From: Lyngbya sp. HA4199-MV5
GTDB taxonomy: Bacteria; Cyanobacteriota; Cyanobacteriia; Leptolyngbyales; Leptolyngbyaceae
DNA: 64,000 nucleotides
Direction: 5' to 3'
Assembly (NCBI GenBank): GCA_019359375.1
Contig: JAHHHL010000017.1
Coordinates: forward strand, 1-64,000
In this document: piece after piece, positions 1 through 8,733 of the stretch
How positions within the stretch are numbered: the first letter of the stretch is position 1
Layout of the letters: every line of letters begins with the position of its first letter
Notes under the pieces: generated by a model
The model's input: the letters and a program-made list of their open reading frames with translations, nothing else
What the model was told of the DNA's origin: nothing
Databases searched by the model: none
Made by a program: the position numbers and the translations under genes

Positions 1-158
1 TGGCACAAGGCAAAAGCAATCAGCAAATTGCCGATGACCTGCATCTCTCAGAAAGCGCGATTAAATATCATGTCAACAATATCTTGAGCAAGTTAGGTGT
101 GAGCGATCGCACCCAAGCCACGATCGTTGCCCTCAAACGCGGCTTAGTGAATCTTTAG
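1..158 (+). CDS. LuxR/NarL-type response regulator, C-terminal fragment
   Basis: Only the last 52 codons are in the window; the frame starts at base 3 and ends at TAG 156-158. The peptide reads as a GerE/LuxR helix-turn-helix: NQQIADDLHLSESAIKYHVN followed by ILSKLGVSDRTQA, the usual positioning and recognition helices of NarL-type DNA-binding domains. The upstream part (expected receiver domain) is outside the window, so I infer but cannot see that it is a two-component response regulator. Target genes unknown. Confidence 0.85.
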   Translation, partial: AQGKSNQQIADDLHLSESAIKYHVNNILSKLGVSDRTQATIVALKRGLVNL

Positions 159-571
159 CTCATGCAATCAACTGATTCACCTTAACTGCTCAATTGGAAT
201 GAAATAGCCCTGGACTAAATTGAGGTTCTTCTCAGTTGGCTAATCTCAATCTCTGCGCCATAGCCATGACGACCAAAATGTCGAAAGCCACGTAGGCGAT
301 TGAGCACATCGAAGGGTTTTTCAGCCAAAAAGGCGGGTCGAACGCTCTTTGTAGAAGCGGTTGGCGATCGCGCTCCGATTGCTCCCGCTGTTGAGCCAGC
401 TTTTCGTCAAGTAACGGCATGGGGAATGTCATTTCCTGATCCTAACCTGGTTCAATCATTTCCTCTCTTTGATCGGTGGCGCAACGAACCATCCTTTGCA
501 TCGTTTGGCGACCAGTAGCCGATCGCCCAGGGAATGTGTCAGGATCGGGTGTTGCTTAAATCGGGACTGCC
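159..571. other. Intergenic stretch, possible degenerate coding remnant
   Basis: About 410 bases between the LuxR-type gene and the ureohydrolase gene. Short open frames exist on both strands. The minus-strand one (432 to 232) ends in a hydrophobic stretch containing WLKNP and AQRLRLAN that loosely recalls the end of IS1634-type transposases, but the match is weak and the frame short. I see no convincing intact gene. Confidence 0.3.
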
Positions 572-1480
572 ATGCTGGTGCAAACGTCTTCTTCATTGCC
601 GTTTTTAGGGTCGGATGTTGCGGCGACCTACGACAACGCCAAGGTTGTCATTCTGCCCATTCCCTATGAGGCGACCACGACCTATCGTCGCGGCTGTGAG
701 CATGGTCCTGATGCCATTCTGGATGCGTCGCAGCAGGTTGAGTATTACGACGAAGAACTCGATCGAGAGTTGTGGGAGGTCGGGATTTATACGGAAGAGG
801 CGATCGCCGATACCCGCAACGGGCAGAAAGTCTCATCGGAAGAGATGCTTCGTGCGACGCAGGAGACGGTTTACAGGCTTGCTTCAGATGGCAAATTTGT
901 GATCTCGTTGGGCGGTGAACACAGCATCACGACGGGGATTGTCGAAGGCTATCGGCAGGCGTATCCGGGGGAAGCGTTTACAGTTGTGCAGGTCGATGCT
1001 CACGGTGATTTGCGCCACGAGTACGAAGGTTCCATTCACAACCACGCTTGCGTCATGCGGCGGATTGTCGACATGGGCTTGCCAACGGTGCAGGTGGGCA
1101 TTCGCAGCATTTGCAAAGAAGAAGCAGATCTCATCAAAGAAAAGCAGCTTGCTGTCTTTCGCGCACGGGAAATTGTGGTGCAGCCCGACTGGATCGATCG
1201 CGCCGTTGCCAGCATCAAAACCGAGAAAGTCTTCATCACAATCGACCTTGACGGTATCGATCCCACGCTCATTCCCGGTGTGGGCACTCCCGAACCCGGC
1301 GGACTGAACTGGTATAGCCTGCTCACCTTCATCCAGCGCATTTTTGCTGCCCATCAGGTCATTGGCTGCGATGTCATGGAACTCGCTCCCATTAACGATT
1401 CTGTGGTATCGGAGTTTACGGCAGCCAAATTGGTCTATAAACTAATGGGATATCAGGCGATCGCGCAGAACTGGGAATAG
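572..1480 (+). CDS. speB: Agmatinase/ureohydrolase family protein
   Basis: 302 aa, the usual length for bacterial agmatinases. The binuclear manganese site of the arginase/agmatinase fold is complete: GGEHS (His117), DAHGDLR (Asp142, His144, Asp146), and DLDGIDP (Asp225, Asp227, Asp230), plus SIHNHACVMRR and PGVGTPEPGG. Known family chemistry is hydrolysis of a guanidino compound to urea and an amine; agmatine to putrescine is the default guess. Some cyanobacterial members act on guanidine or other guanidino acids, so substrate is inferred. It stands alone between an intergenic remnant and a repeat-filled spacer. Start ATG 572 lies shortly before the conserved core. Confidence 0.85.
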   Translation: MLVQTSSSLPFLGSDVAATYDNAKVVILPIPYEATTTYRRGCEHGPDAILDASQQVEYYDEELDRELWEVGIYTEEAIADTRNGQKVSSEEMLRATQETVYRLASDGKFVISLGGEHSITTGIVEGYRQAYPGEAFTVVQVDAHGDLRHEYEGSIHNHACVMRRIVDMGLPTVQVGIRSICKEEADLIKEKQLAVFRAREIVVQPDWIDRAVASIKTEKVFITIDLDGIDPTLIPGVGTPEPGGLNWYSLLTFIQRIFAAHQVIGCDVMELAPINDSVVSEFTAAKLVYKLMGYQAIAQNWE

Positions 1481-1690
1481 TTGTTAGTTTTTAGTTGTTG
1501 GTTGTTAGAAGGAGGCAGAAGGCAGAAGGCAGAGGGCAGCAGGCAAGGGATGAGGGATGAAGACTAAACTGCTAACTCCTGACTTCCCAACTCAAAACTT
1601 CCATGCTGACCGCTGACCGCTAATGGCTCAATCAACTCAAAACTTTCTCTGCTTCCCTCTTCCCAGCTAACAACTAACAACCAACAACTA
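1481..1690. repeat. Short tandemly repeated sequences (TTGTTAG-like and GGCAGAA-like)
   Basis: Spacer made of degenerate heptamer-like units: TTGTTAG/TTGTTGG next to the speB stop, then GCAGAAG/GCAGAGG units, then the complementary AACTAACAACC type near 1665-1690. The same unit families recur at many spacers in this window. No gene or promoter is apparent within it. Confidence 0.85.
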
Positions 1691-1729
1691 AAAACTTCTA
1701 CGCCCCTCCGCTCTACCAAGATTCACTGT

Positions 1730-2275
1730 ATGGAAAAAATGAGTACCGTGATTGGCAATTATGCTCCCGATTTTGAGATTCCGGGGATTGATGGCTCTGT
1801 GCATCATCTGGCGCGGTATCTAGAGCGGTTTCGTGCGGTGGCGGTTGTGTTTATGTGTAATCACTGCCCGTATGTGCATCGGCATCTCGATCGCCTGAAG
1901 CAGATTCAGGCAGAGTTTCAAGACCAGGGTGTGACGCTGATTGGCATTAATGCAAACGATGCCGATCGCTATCCTGATGACAGCTTCGAGAACATGAAGC
2001 GCTTTGCTGCCAACCATCAGTTGAACTTCCCCTACCTGCGAGATGTGACGCAAGAAGTTGCCCAGAGCTTTGGTGCCGAGAAAACGCCCCATATCTTTCT
2101 GCTGAACCAGAACGGGGTACTCTGCTACAGCGGCTCGGTAGACGATAGCCCGAATGATCCAGCTTCGGTGCGCGTGACATACCTGCGAGACGCGATCGCC
2201 CAGATTTTGAGCAATGCGCCTATCCGACCCACTTCTACAGAGCCAGTCGGTTGCTCGGTAAAGTGGCACCTCTAG
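1730..2275 (+). CDS. Thioredoxin-fold AhpC/TSA-type protein with CNHC motif
   Basis: 181 aa thioredoxin-like protein. The N-terminus (NYAPDFEIPGIDG) is the start of AhpC/TSA and ResA/TlpA folds. The redox motif is FMCNHCPYV (Cys43, Cys46), and KTPHIFLL carries the cis-Pro of the fold. No signal peptide or membrane segment is visible, so it is probably cytosolic. Homologues are common in cyanobacteria as thioredoxin family protein with unknown partner. ATG 1739 is an alternative start with GGAAAA just upstream. It converges on the next gene, with a hairpin repeat between the stop codons. Confidence 0.85.
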   Translation: MEKMSTVIGNYAPDFEIPGIDGSVHHLARYLERFRAVAVVFMCNHCPYVHRHLDRLKQIQAEFQDQGVTLIGINANDADRYPDDSFENMKRFAANHQLNFPYLRDVTQEVAQSFGAEKTPHIFLLNQNGVLCYSGSVDDSPNDPASVRVTYLRDAIAQILSNAPIRPTSTEPVGCSVKWHL

Positions 2276-2287
2276 GGTTTTATCTTT

Positions 2288-2315
2288 GCAGGGACGTTAC
2301 ACGCAACGTCCCTAC
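2288..2315. repeat. REP-like palindrome between convergent genes
   Basis: GGGACGTT-ACACGC-AACGTCCC hairpin, a member of the family built on GGGGCGTTACATGTAACGCC. It lies between the convergent ends of the thioredoxin-like gene (2275) and the minus-strand gene ending at 2330, so it may help end transcription, although no U-tract follows. Confidence 0.75.
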
Positions 2316-2329
2316 GGATCGGCGATCGC

Positions 2330-3190
2330 TTACTTTGCGGCTTTCGCACGATTTACAATTCGCAACCGTTGCGTGATCATGGTCATACCGTCGTGCCGTA
2401 CCAGAACGGCTGAGATCCAGCGGTTGTCTGCCGTGAGTGGAGCGCGACCCACTTTGAAAATGCCGCCAGCAGACAGCAGTTCCAGGTCAAGCGTGGTCGG
2501 ATTCACAAACCCATCGGCTTTGACAGGTTCTTCCAGCGCGGTACCCAGCAGCAAGTCATTTCCCAGTGGCTCTTGCACGACGGCATCAAAACTAAACTCC
2601 TGCCCTGTCGTCACCTGCTCTGGCAGAGTCAGCTTGACGTTAGGCGGATTTTTGCCGGAGGTGATTTGGCTGCGCTCACCAAGAATGGTTTGTCGCACGA
2701 TTTTTTGATTTTCAAACTGCTGCTGTGCCTGTAGGGTCGAGTCGATTTTGAGTTCACGATCGCCCACTTTCTGCACCCCCGTCACGTAGGTAACTGTTTC
2801 GGCTGAGATGCCAGCGTTTTCAGCTTTCCAGCTCTTGAGTTCGGTGCGGTAAGCCAGATTGGGGTAGCGCTGCCAGAGTTGCTTCAGCGCTTGCTCCAGG
2901 GTTTGGCGCGTTAAACCATCCGAGTGGGTAAAGTTGGGGCTGTAGAATGCTAGCACCGCCTGCACATTATGGCTGGTTGCGGCTTTGTCGATCGCAGCCA
3001 GTGTTTCCTTTAACGGAGCGGGTGCCGTTTCGGGTGGCTCTGCACTCACGCGGTTGGCATGGAGCGCGCTGCTAACCGTCATTGCCAACCCCAGCGCGAC
3101 GAGAAACGGTTGCCAACGCCTCTGCTTTGCCTGGAGCTGACGTGAAGCGAGTTGAGGCAGGGCAGGCAAGAAGGGCAAACGCTTAGGCAT
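2330..3190 (-). CDS. Putative exported/membrane-anchored NTF2-like (DUF4440-type) protein
   Basis: 286 aa from ATG 3190 (MPKRLPF). The open frame runs further upstream into murG, but that part is unlikely to be translated. An Arg/Lys-rich N-terminus is followed by a hydrophobic segment near residues 30-45 (FLVALGLAMTVSSAL) and an Ala-rich junction, as in a signal peptide or anchor. Residues about 55-150 contain AVLAFYSPNFTHSDG and other features of nuclear-transport-factor-2-like folds. The C-terminal half has beta-rich stretches without a family I recognise. Function unknown. It is divergent from murG over a short region holding three tandem 14-bp repeats. Confidence 0.7.
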   Translation of the reverse strand: MPKRLPFLPALPQLASRQLQAKQRRWQPFLVALGLAMTVSSALHANRVSAEPPETAPAPLKETLAAIDKAATSHNVQAVLAFYSPNFTHSDGLTRQTLEQALKQLWQRYPNLAYRTELKSWKAENAGISAETVTYVTGVQKVGDRELKIDSTLQAQQQFENQKIVRQTILGERSQITSGKNPPNVKLTLPEQVTTGQEFSFDAVVQEPLGNDLLLGTALEEPVKADGFVNPTTLDLELLSAGGIFKVGRAPLTADNRWISAVLVRHDGMTMITQRLRIVNRAKAAK

Positions 3191-3238
3191 AGGAATGGCA
3201 ATTGGTTGAATGGACGACGATTTGGAGTACAATCTGCA

Positions 3239-3280
3239 ACTTAACATCCCAAACTTAACATCCCAAACTTTATATCCCAA
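3239..3280. promoter_or_regulatory. Three tandem 14-bp direct repeats in the murG divergent region
   Basis: ACTTAACATCCCAA at 3239-3252 is repeated exactly at 3253-3266, and a third degenerate copy (ACTTTATATCCCAA) follows at 3267-3280. The array lies between the divergent starts at 3190 and 3324. Phased direct repeats in such a place could be an operator, but no regulator is identified. Confidence 0.5.
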
Positions 3281-3323
3281 GGTGGTTGGTATAGTAAACC
3301 GCAAAAGGATCGCTTGATGGGAT

Positions 3324-4517
3324 GTGCCTGCTGAGATACCGACAATGAGTGTCCGTATGGTTGAGACAACTGTGAATGATTCTCCTGATTCTACTCTGCC
3401 CGCCAACGCCAATGCTGTAGTCGCAAAAACTTCTCCCAGGCGGTTACTGCTGGCGGCAAGCGGCACGGGTGGGCACGTTTTTCCGGCGATCGCCGTAGCT
3501 GAGCAGCTTTCAGATGGGCAGACCGACTATCAGATTGAGTGGTTAGGCGTACCTGATCGACTGGAAACGCAGCTCGTTCCCGATCGCTATCCCCTCCACA
3601 CCGTTACGGCTGAAGGCTTTCAAAAGCGGGGGTTAGACAGCCTGCGCGTTGCCTTCAAGCTCATCGCCTCAGTCTGGCAGGTGCGACGCTTATTACAGGT
3701 CGGTCGGTTTCAAGGCGTATTTACCACTGGGGGCTATATTGCGGCTCCGGCAGTGCTGGCAGCACGATCGCTCGGCTTACCCGTCATTTTGCATGAATCC
3801 AACGCGCTACCGGGAAAAGTCACCCGCTTTTTGAGTCCGTGGTGTAGTGCTGTCGCCCTGGGTTTTGAAGCAGCAGCCACCTACCTGCCGCGCACAAAAA
3901 CCGTATGGACTGGAACTCCAGTGCGATCGCAATTTCAGTTAGCATCCACCGCCCTAACCGACTTAGCCATTCCCGCTGAAGCGCCCCTTATCGTCGTGGT
4001 AGGTGGTAGTCAGGGCGCAGTCGGGGTCAATCGGTTAGTGCGGCAGTGTGCCCCTGCCTGGTTTGAGGCGGGCATCTGGATCGTGCATTTGACTGGCGAG
4101 AACGACCCGGATGCAACCACGTTACAGCATCCTCAATACAAAGCGCTGCCCTTCTACACCAATATGGCAGGCTTACTGCAACGGGCAAATTTAGCCATCA
4201 GTCGATCGGGGTCTGGCACATTAACCGAATTAGCCATCACCCAAACCCCGTCGATTCTCATTCCCTATCCCTACGCCGCTGAAGATCATCAGACGTATAA
4301 CGCCGCCGTCTTTTCCCAGGCAGGAGCCGCCAAGCTATTTCAACAGGCTGACCTCACACCAGCAATTTTGCAAGCTGAAGTCTTGCAACTGCTGGGAGGC
4401 AAATTCACGCATACCCATCCATCAGACGAACTAACACACATGGCACACCAGGCTGCACATTTAGCAGTACCCCATAGTGCCGAGCAACTGGCAAAATTGG
4501 TTCGTCAATGGTTATAG
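3324..4517 (+). CDS. murG: UDP-GlcNAc:lipid I N-acetylglucosaminyltransferase MurG
   Basis: 397 aa GT28 enzyme that adds GlcNAc to lipid I to form lipid II on the inner face of the plasma membrane, the last cytoplasmic step of peptidoglycan synthesis. Visible motifs are ASGTGGHVFPA (residues about 45-55), the donor-binding VVGGSQGAVGVN, SRSGSGTLTELA and IPYPYAAEDHQTYNA. The N-terminus carries about 38 extra residues before the first strand. ATG 3345 or 3357 are alternative starts. It stands apart from any mur/dcw cluster and ends just before a perfect 34-bp palindrome that separates it from convergent txlA. Confidence 0.95.
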   Translation: MPAEIPTMSVRMVETTVNDSPDSTLPANANAVVAKTSPRRLLLAASGTGGHVFPAIAVAEQLSDGQTDYQIEWLGVPDRLETQLVPDRYPLHTVTAEGFQKRGLDSLRVAFKLIASVWQVRRLLQVGRFQGVFTTGGYIAAPAVLAARSLGLPVILHESNALPGKVTRFLSPWCSAVALGFEAAATYLPRTKTVWTGTPVRSQFQLASTALTDLAIPAEAPLIVVVGGSQGAVGVNRLVRQCAPAWFEAGIWIVHLTGENDPDATTLQHPQYKALPFYTNMAGLLQRANLAISRSGSGTLTELAITQTPSILIPYPYAAEDHQTYNAAVFSQAGAAKLFQQADLTPAILQAEVLQLLGGKFTHTHPSDELTHMAHQAAHLAVPHSAEQLAKLVRQWL

Positions 4518-4530
4518 GTCTCAATGACTG

Positions 4531-4564
4531 TCTGTAGGGGCGTTACATGTAACGCCCCTACAGA
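4531..4564. repeat. Perfect 34-bp REP-like palindrome
   Basis: Perfect inverted repeat centred on GTTACATGTAAC, with arms TCTGTAGGGGC and its complement. It sits between the convergent ends of murG (4517) and txlA (4610). Related copies lie at 2288, 9823, 19723, 26523 and 60013. Confidence 0.9.
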
Positions 4565-4609
4565 CGATTGTGGAACACTGCCACAAAATTTGCCTGATTG
4601 CCGCGATCG

Positions 4610-5212
4610 CTATGCCCCTTGATCCACAACCTGGCTACCGTGACTGCGCGGATCGCTGCTGGCGCTAGGGGTTGACACAGGCGCAGAAAAGGTAGACGTT
4701 TGACCACTCGCCTGGGCGTAAGGAAGTGCGTCACCCGATGAGAGCGCAACGAGGTTTGCCTCCATCACAGCATGGGGTTGTTCGCCGATCGCCTGTGCGA
4801 TCGCCGTCCCATCCTGACCCAAAAACACAAAGTGGGGGATGCCGTCCACCCGGTACGACAGCACTTCAGGCAACCATTTGCTGTTATCCACATTCAGCAT
4901 GACGAAATTGACCCGATCGCCATACTGCTGCTTCAGTGCCTCGACATCCGGTGCCATCGTCTGACAGCTTGTACACCAGTTGGCGTAAAATTCTACCAGC
5001 GAAGGCTTACCATTGCTCAGCGCCACCTCCAGCGGCACCGCTTCTTCTGCCATTGTGGCTAGCAACCCTGACCCCGTTTCCGTCTTCAGCCCCAGAAACA
5101 CCGACGAAGCAAGCACGATCGCCACCAGCACAATGATGAAATTTCGGACTCGTCTACCCATCGTAGCTTGATCATCCGACGGCAGATTCGTTGGGTCTGG
5201 AGGGGCAGTCAT
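4610..5212 (-). CDS. txlA: Membrane-anchored thioredoxin-like protein TxlA/HCF164 type
   Basis: 200 aa. One N-terminal membrane segment at residues about 23-41, then a thioredoxin fold with EFYANWCTSC (Cys80, Cys83), and VDGIPHFVFL carrying the cis-Pro. This is the layout of cyanobacterial TxlA and plastid HCF164, which pass reductant across the thylakoid membrane for cytochrome maturation and b6f assembly. The C-terminal 40 residues are Ser/Ala/Gln-rich and probably disordered. The family role is known; the topology here is inferred. Confidence 0.9.
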   Translation of the reverse strand: MTAPPDPTNLPSDDQATMGRRVRNFIIVLVAIVLASSVFLGLKTETGSGLLATMAEEAVPLEVALSNGKPSLVEFYANWCTSCQTMAPDVEALKQQYGDRVNFVMLNVDNSKWLPEVLSYRVDGIPHFVFLGQDGTAIAQAIGEQPHAVMEANLVALSSGDALPYAQASGQTSTFSAPVSTPSASSDPRSHGSQVVDQGA

Positions 5213-5300
5213 AGGTCAAAGGGTTTTCAGCCACGGATGGAACATTCTCCATTGTAGCGATCGGTGCTTTGACTGGAGCGATTGAAGAGGATTCAAAGGT

Positions 5301-5456
5301 CAGAAGGCAGAGGGCAGAGGACAGAAGGCAGGGGGAATAGGGATGAAGGATGACTCAGAACTCTTTTTTCTCCTCACCCCTCATTCCTCTCTGCCAATTC
5401 AAAACTCAACACTCCCAATCTGCCTCCTGCCTCCTGCCTTCTGCCTCCTGCCTCCA
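5301..5456. repeat. Short tandem repeats upstream of argB
   Basis: GCAGAAG/GCAGAGG units at 5301-5335 and CTGCCTC/CTGCCTT units at 5410-5455 face each other, so the transcript could form a long imperfect hairpin. They occupy most of the spacer between txlA and argB. Confidence 0.8.
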
Positions 5457-5497
5457 CTCAATTCTCCAGATTGTTGCAATTGACATAGCCGAAAGCG

Positions 5498-5511
5498 GTA
5501 AGCTCCTTTAC
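5498..5511 (+). promoter_or_regulatory. Candidate NtcA box (GTA-N8-TAC) upstream of argB
   Basis: GTAAGCTCCTTTAC, an exact GTA-N8-TAC palindrome, 32 bases before ATG 5543. A TACACT -10-like hexamer overlaps its right half, and TTGACA lies at 5480-5485. The position suits control of an arginine/nitrogen gene, but the short motif occurs by chance, and the usual NtcA-activated spacing to a -10 box is not evident. Confidence 0.35.
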
Positions 5512-5542
5512 ACTGCATATGATTTGTTTCGATCCTGCTGCT

Positions 5543-6436
5543 ATGACTAACGAGAGTGAGTATATTCGCAAAGCGGAAGCCACCAGAGTCCGCGTTTTAA
5601 GTGAAGCGCTGCCGTACATTCAGCAGTTTGCTGGCAGAACGGTGGTGGTTAAGTACGGTGGGGCTGCCATGAAAGACGGTAGCTTGAAAGACAAAGTGAT
5701 CCGCGATGTGGTCTTTATGGCGTGTGTGGGGCTACGCCCAATCGTCGTGCATGGGGGTGGACCAGAGATCAACATGTGGCTGACAAAACTCGGCATTGAG
5801 CCACAGTTCAAAAACGGCTTGCGTGTCACGGATGCCGCCACGATGGATGTTGTAGAAATGGTGCTGGTCGGGCGGGTGAATAAAGAACTTGTCGCGTTGA
5901 TCAATCAGGCAGGCGGTTCGGCGGTTGGGCTATGCGGGATGGATGCCAACCTGATTAAAGCCCGTCCCGTCGATGCGGTAGATGTGGGTTTTGTGGGCGA
6001 AGTCACCAGCGTTGATACGCGCATTCTCGAATCACTGGTCAAAGATGGACACATTCCAGTGGTTTCGAGCGTCGCAGCCGATGAGACAGGGCAGACCTAC
6101 AACATTAACGCCGACACAGTAGCCGGGGAAATTGCGGCAGCGTTAGGTGCCGAAAAAATGATCCTGCTCACCGATACAGCGGGCATTCTGCGCGATTACA
6201 AAGATATGTCTACCCTGATTCCCAAAGTGGATATTCAGGAAGCACGGAAGCTCATTGATGATGGCACCGTCTCTGGTGGCATGATTCCGAAAGTCAATTG
6301 CTGTGTGCGATCGCTCGCTCAGGGTGTCCGTGCTGCCCATATCATTGATGGACGCATTCCCCACGCGCTGCTGCTCGAAATCTTTACCGATGCCGGGATT
6401 GGGTCAATGATTGTGGCATCGGAGTTTATGGGGTGA
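5543..6436 (+). CDS. argB: N-acetylglutamate kinase
   Basis: 297 aa amino-acid-kinase fold enzyme phosphorylating N-acetyl-L-glutamate in arginine synthesis. Visible are [10 protein letters not shown] near the N-terminus, [37 protein letters not shown] and GGMIPKV. The N-terminal helix ([20 protein letters not shown]) is the extension found in arginine-sensitive hexameric NAGKs, which in cyanobacteria are activated by PII. PII control is inferred from family, not seen here. I chose ATG 5543 (MTNESEY) over ATG 5519 because family members begin at this helix. Confidence 0.95.
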   Translation: MTNESEYIRKAEATRVRVLSEALPYIQQFAGRTVVVKYGGAAMKDGSLKDKVIRDVVFMACVGLRPIVVHGGGPEINMWLTKLGIEPQFKNGLRVTDAATMDVVEMVLVGRVNKELVALINQAGGSAVGLCGMDANLIKARPVDAVDVGFVGEVTSVDTRILESLVKDGHIPVVSSVAADETGQTYNINADTVAGEIAAALGAEKMILLTDTAGILRDYKDMSTLIPKVDIQEARKLIDDGTVSGGMIPKVNCCVRSLAQGVRAAHIIDGRIPHALLLEIFTDAGIGSMIVASEFMG

Positions 6437-6449
6437 GAGGGGAGGGGAA

Positions 6450-6690
6450 AGTTTTTGGTTGTTAGTTGTTAGCTGGGAAAGACGAGCAGGGGAAGAGAAG
6501 AGAGCAGAGGAAGCGGGGGAAGGTTTGGGTTGTAGACAGTTACCAGCGAACCAGTCACTACGGGATCAACCCAGTTTGGCTAACAACTAAAAGACTGACT
6601 TCTGACTCCTTCTAACAACCAACAACTAACAACTAACAACTCTCTTGCCTCCTGCCGCCTGCTTCTATTTGCCTTCCCCACCCCCCACCC
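6450..6690. repeat. Short tandem repeats and polypyrimidine tract
   Basis: TTGTTAG units at 6455-6475, complementary AACAACTAAC units near 6605-6640, CTGCC-type units at 6645-6665 and a C-rich run at 6675-6700 fill the spacer after argB. No gene is seen. Confidence 0.8.
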
Positions 6691-6801
6691 CCCCACCCGT
6701 CTTACCAGGGTTGAGACGTTCTTTACGTGGATTAAGATAAAGCAGCGTTTATTCTTGCTCAAAATTTATCCTTTAGCCCTTATCCTTTATCCTTCTCCCC
6801 T

Positions 6802-7824
6802 ATGCCCAATTATTCTGATTTGACCCAAACGATCGCGGCTCAAGCAAAAGCCCGTGAAGATGCTCTTCCCCTTCGCAACGAGTCTTGCCGCTCCAAGTTT
6901 CTCTTTCACAGCGCTCCAACCAAAAAGGTGTGCCTGTTTTTTCATGGCTTCACAGGCTATCCCGACCAGTTTTTGCCGTTGGGCAAAGCCCTCTTTCAGC
7001 AGGGATATAACGTGCTGATTCCCCTTCTGCCAGGGCACGGCAAGGCGGGGAAATGGACACGCGATAACCCAACTCCATTGCCCACTGACTCGAAGGTGTA
7101 TCAAGATTTTGCGCTGCAATGGATTCAGCAGGCGCAGGCATTGGGTCAGCAGGTAGTGATTGGTGGGTTATCGGGTGGCGGCACGTTATCAGCCTGGGTG
7201 GCGTTGAACCATCGTCCGTTGATCGATCGGGCCCTGTTGTTTGCTCCGTATCTCAGCGGCAACAGCATTACCGACAAGCTCTTTATCAAGCTATCGAATT
7301 CTTACTACTCTTGGGGTGGCGATGCGGATCGAGCGATCGGCTACACCAACTTTCAGGTGCCAGCACTCCGTCTGTTTTTGGATATGGGCGCTCAACTGAT
7401 GAAGCAAGCCCGGTCAACGCCTGCTGCACCCATGTTCATCTTCTCGACAGAAATTGATGATTCGGTCGATACCAACGACCACAAAGCCTTTTTTGCGGAT
7501 GCCCTTCGGTTGCAGCCAAAGTGCTGGGCGCATTGCTTCGATCGCTCCTACAAAGTCCCTCACACGATGATGACGGTCGCCGAGGGCAATCAATCGGCGG
7601 CACTGCTCTACCTGATGGCAAAAGCCTACGTTGAAAGTGACCTGACCTGGGCAGACGTGGAGGAAATTGGGTTTCAGATGACGCAGGGTAAAACGTTCCC
7701 CAGCATTGTTGCAGCACTGGGGCTTGCCGATCGTGTGGGACCCAATATGCCCGCCATGATGACAATGGTTGATAAAGCGGCAATCGTGCGATCGCGCAAC
7801 CCATCTATGAGCGATAACAACTAG
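6802..7824 (+). CDS. Alpha/beta hydrolase (serine esterase/lipase-like)
   Basis: 340 aa alpha/beta hydrolase. The oxyanion strand reads VCLFFHGFTGYPDQF (about residues 43-57), and the nucleophile elbow is GGLSGGGTL with Ser124. The probable acid and histidine are in STEIDDSVD and VPHTMM. Resembles monoacylglycerol lipase or carboxylesterase-type proteins. Substrate unknown. No signal peptide, so cytosolic. It is flanked by repeat spacers and shows no operon partner. Confidence 0.8.
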   Translation: MPNYSDLTQTIAAQAKAREDALPLRNESCRSKFLFHSAPTKKVCLFFHGFTGYPDQFLPLGKALFQQGYNVLIPLLPGHGKAGKWTRDNPTPLPTDSKVYQDFALQWIQQAQALGQQVVIGGLSGGGTLSAWVALNHRPLIDRALLFAPYLSGNSITDKLFIKLSNSYYSWGGDADRAIGYTNFQVPALRLFLDMGAQLMKQARSTPAAPMFIFSTEIDDSVDTNDHKAFFADALRLQPKCWAHCFDRSYKVPHTMMTVAEGNQSAALLYLMAKAYVESDLTWADVEEIGFQMTQGKTFPSIVAALGLADRVGPNMPAMMTMVDKAAIVRSRNPSMSDNN

Positions 7825-7896
7825 CCCGAAAAATCACATCAGCAAACGGGAAGTCTGCGCTACAAGCGTGCTTATCAAAGTCTCTGCATTGGTCAA

Positions 7897-8436
7897 TCAC
7901 ACCTGTAGAGGCTTGAGAGCAAGATTGCGCTGGAGCTCTGCTAGCTCGTCTCGATGTGCTGTTACTGTGACAACGCTCAACGAACCAGCGTCTGAGGTGC
8001 TTGAGCCTTCAACCTGAAGCAAAATTTTCTCAGGACGAGCAGCCCTGCGCCAGTAGAAAACTCCTGCGATCGGCGATAGCACCGTTAACCCCAACCAGGC
8101 TGTAGAGCCAAAGGGAAGCAGCATGATTAGCATCAGAGCTAGACAAAGCAAGCCGATCGCGGCTAGCAACGTCAAAAAGATCGCCATCCCTATACTGGGG
8201 CGAACAAACCCTTCAAACGTTGCTTTAAGTTGCGCTGCATCCGCTGCCGTCAGTCGATAAGCCCGTTGCGTAAAGTAAGCCTGAAGTTGGTTTAACAGCG
8301 AGACCTCTGACTGATCTGAAGCCAGCCTGACTACTTCAATCCGATCTTTGACTGAGGCTCGGATAAAAAACACTAACCCGATTGCCAGCAACACAGTTAG
8401 CACAAAAGTGGACGGCAAAACAGAAGCACTCATCAT
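7897..8436 (-). CDS. CCB-type cofactor assembly of complex C protein (cytochrome b6 haem ci attachment)
   Basis: 179 aa from ATG 8436; the frame is open further upstream but the conserved part begins at MMSASVLPSTF. Two hydrophobic regions (residues about 8-25 and 80-125) flank a short soluble part with FIRASVKDRIE and VTFEGF-like ATFEGFVRPS. I recognise this as the cyanobacterial protein family annotated cofactor assembly of complex C subunit B (probably CCB1-like), which in chloroplasts attaches haem ci to cytochrome b6. Assignment to the CCB1 rather than the CCB2/4 branch is from memory of sequence style. Confidence 0.7.
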   Translation of the reverse strand: MMSASVLPSTFVLTVLLAIGLVFFIRASVKDRIEVVRLASDQSEVSLLNQLQAYFTQRAYRLTAADAAQLKATFEGFVRPSIGMAIFLTLLAAIGLLCLALMLIMLLPFGSTAWLGLTVLSPIAGVFYWRRAARPEKILLQVEGSSTSDAGSLSVVTVTAHRDELAELQRNLALKPLQV

Positions 8437-8733
8437 GGGGAACTCTTGCTCAAAAGGAACGCCTGAACTCAAACACCTGAATGGCAGCGGTTGCTGAGAA
8501 CAATGCACCATCACCAGTCTACGTCGTTTCACATTCTCTCTGTCAGGCGACTAAACGAAAAAGATCATGCAAAAGAGGGGAGCGCAAACAGCTACCCCCC
8601 TCCATCCAAACAACAAAAGCCCGATCAACGATGGAACCTCAAAGTGCCCAAGACTGAAGCGCTCAAAAACTGAAGCGATAAATGCGCGATCGTGCTAATG
8701 GAAGTAGCCACACAGTCACAGGCGCATTAAACG

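Noticed and set aside
232-432. Minus-strand frame with a hydrophobic end resembling an IS1634-type transposase tail
   Set aside because: The similarity is a loose pattern over about 30 residues. No other transposase part or inverted repeat is visible, so it is mentioned only as a possible remnant.
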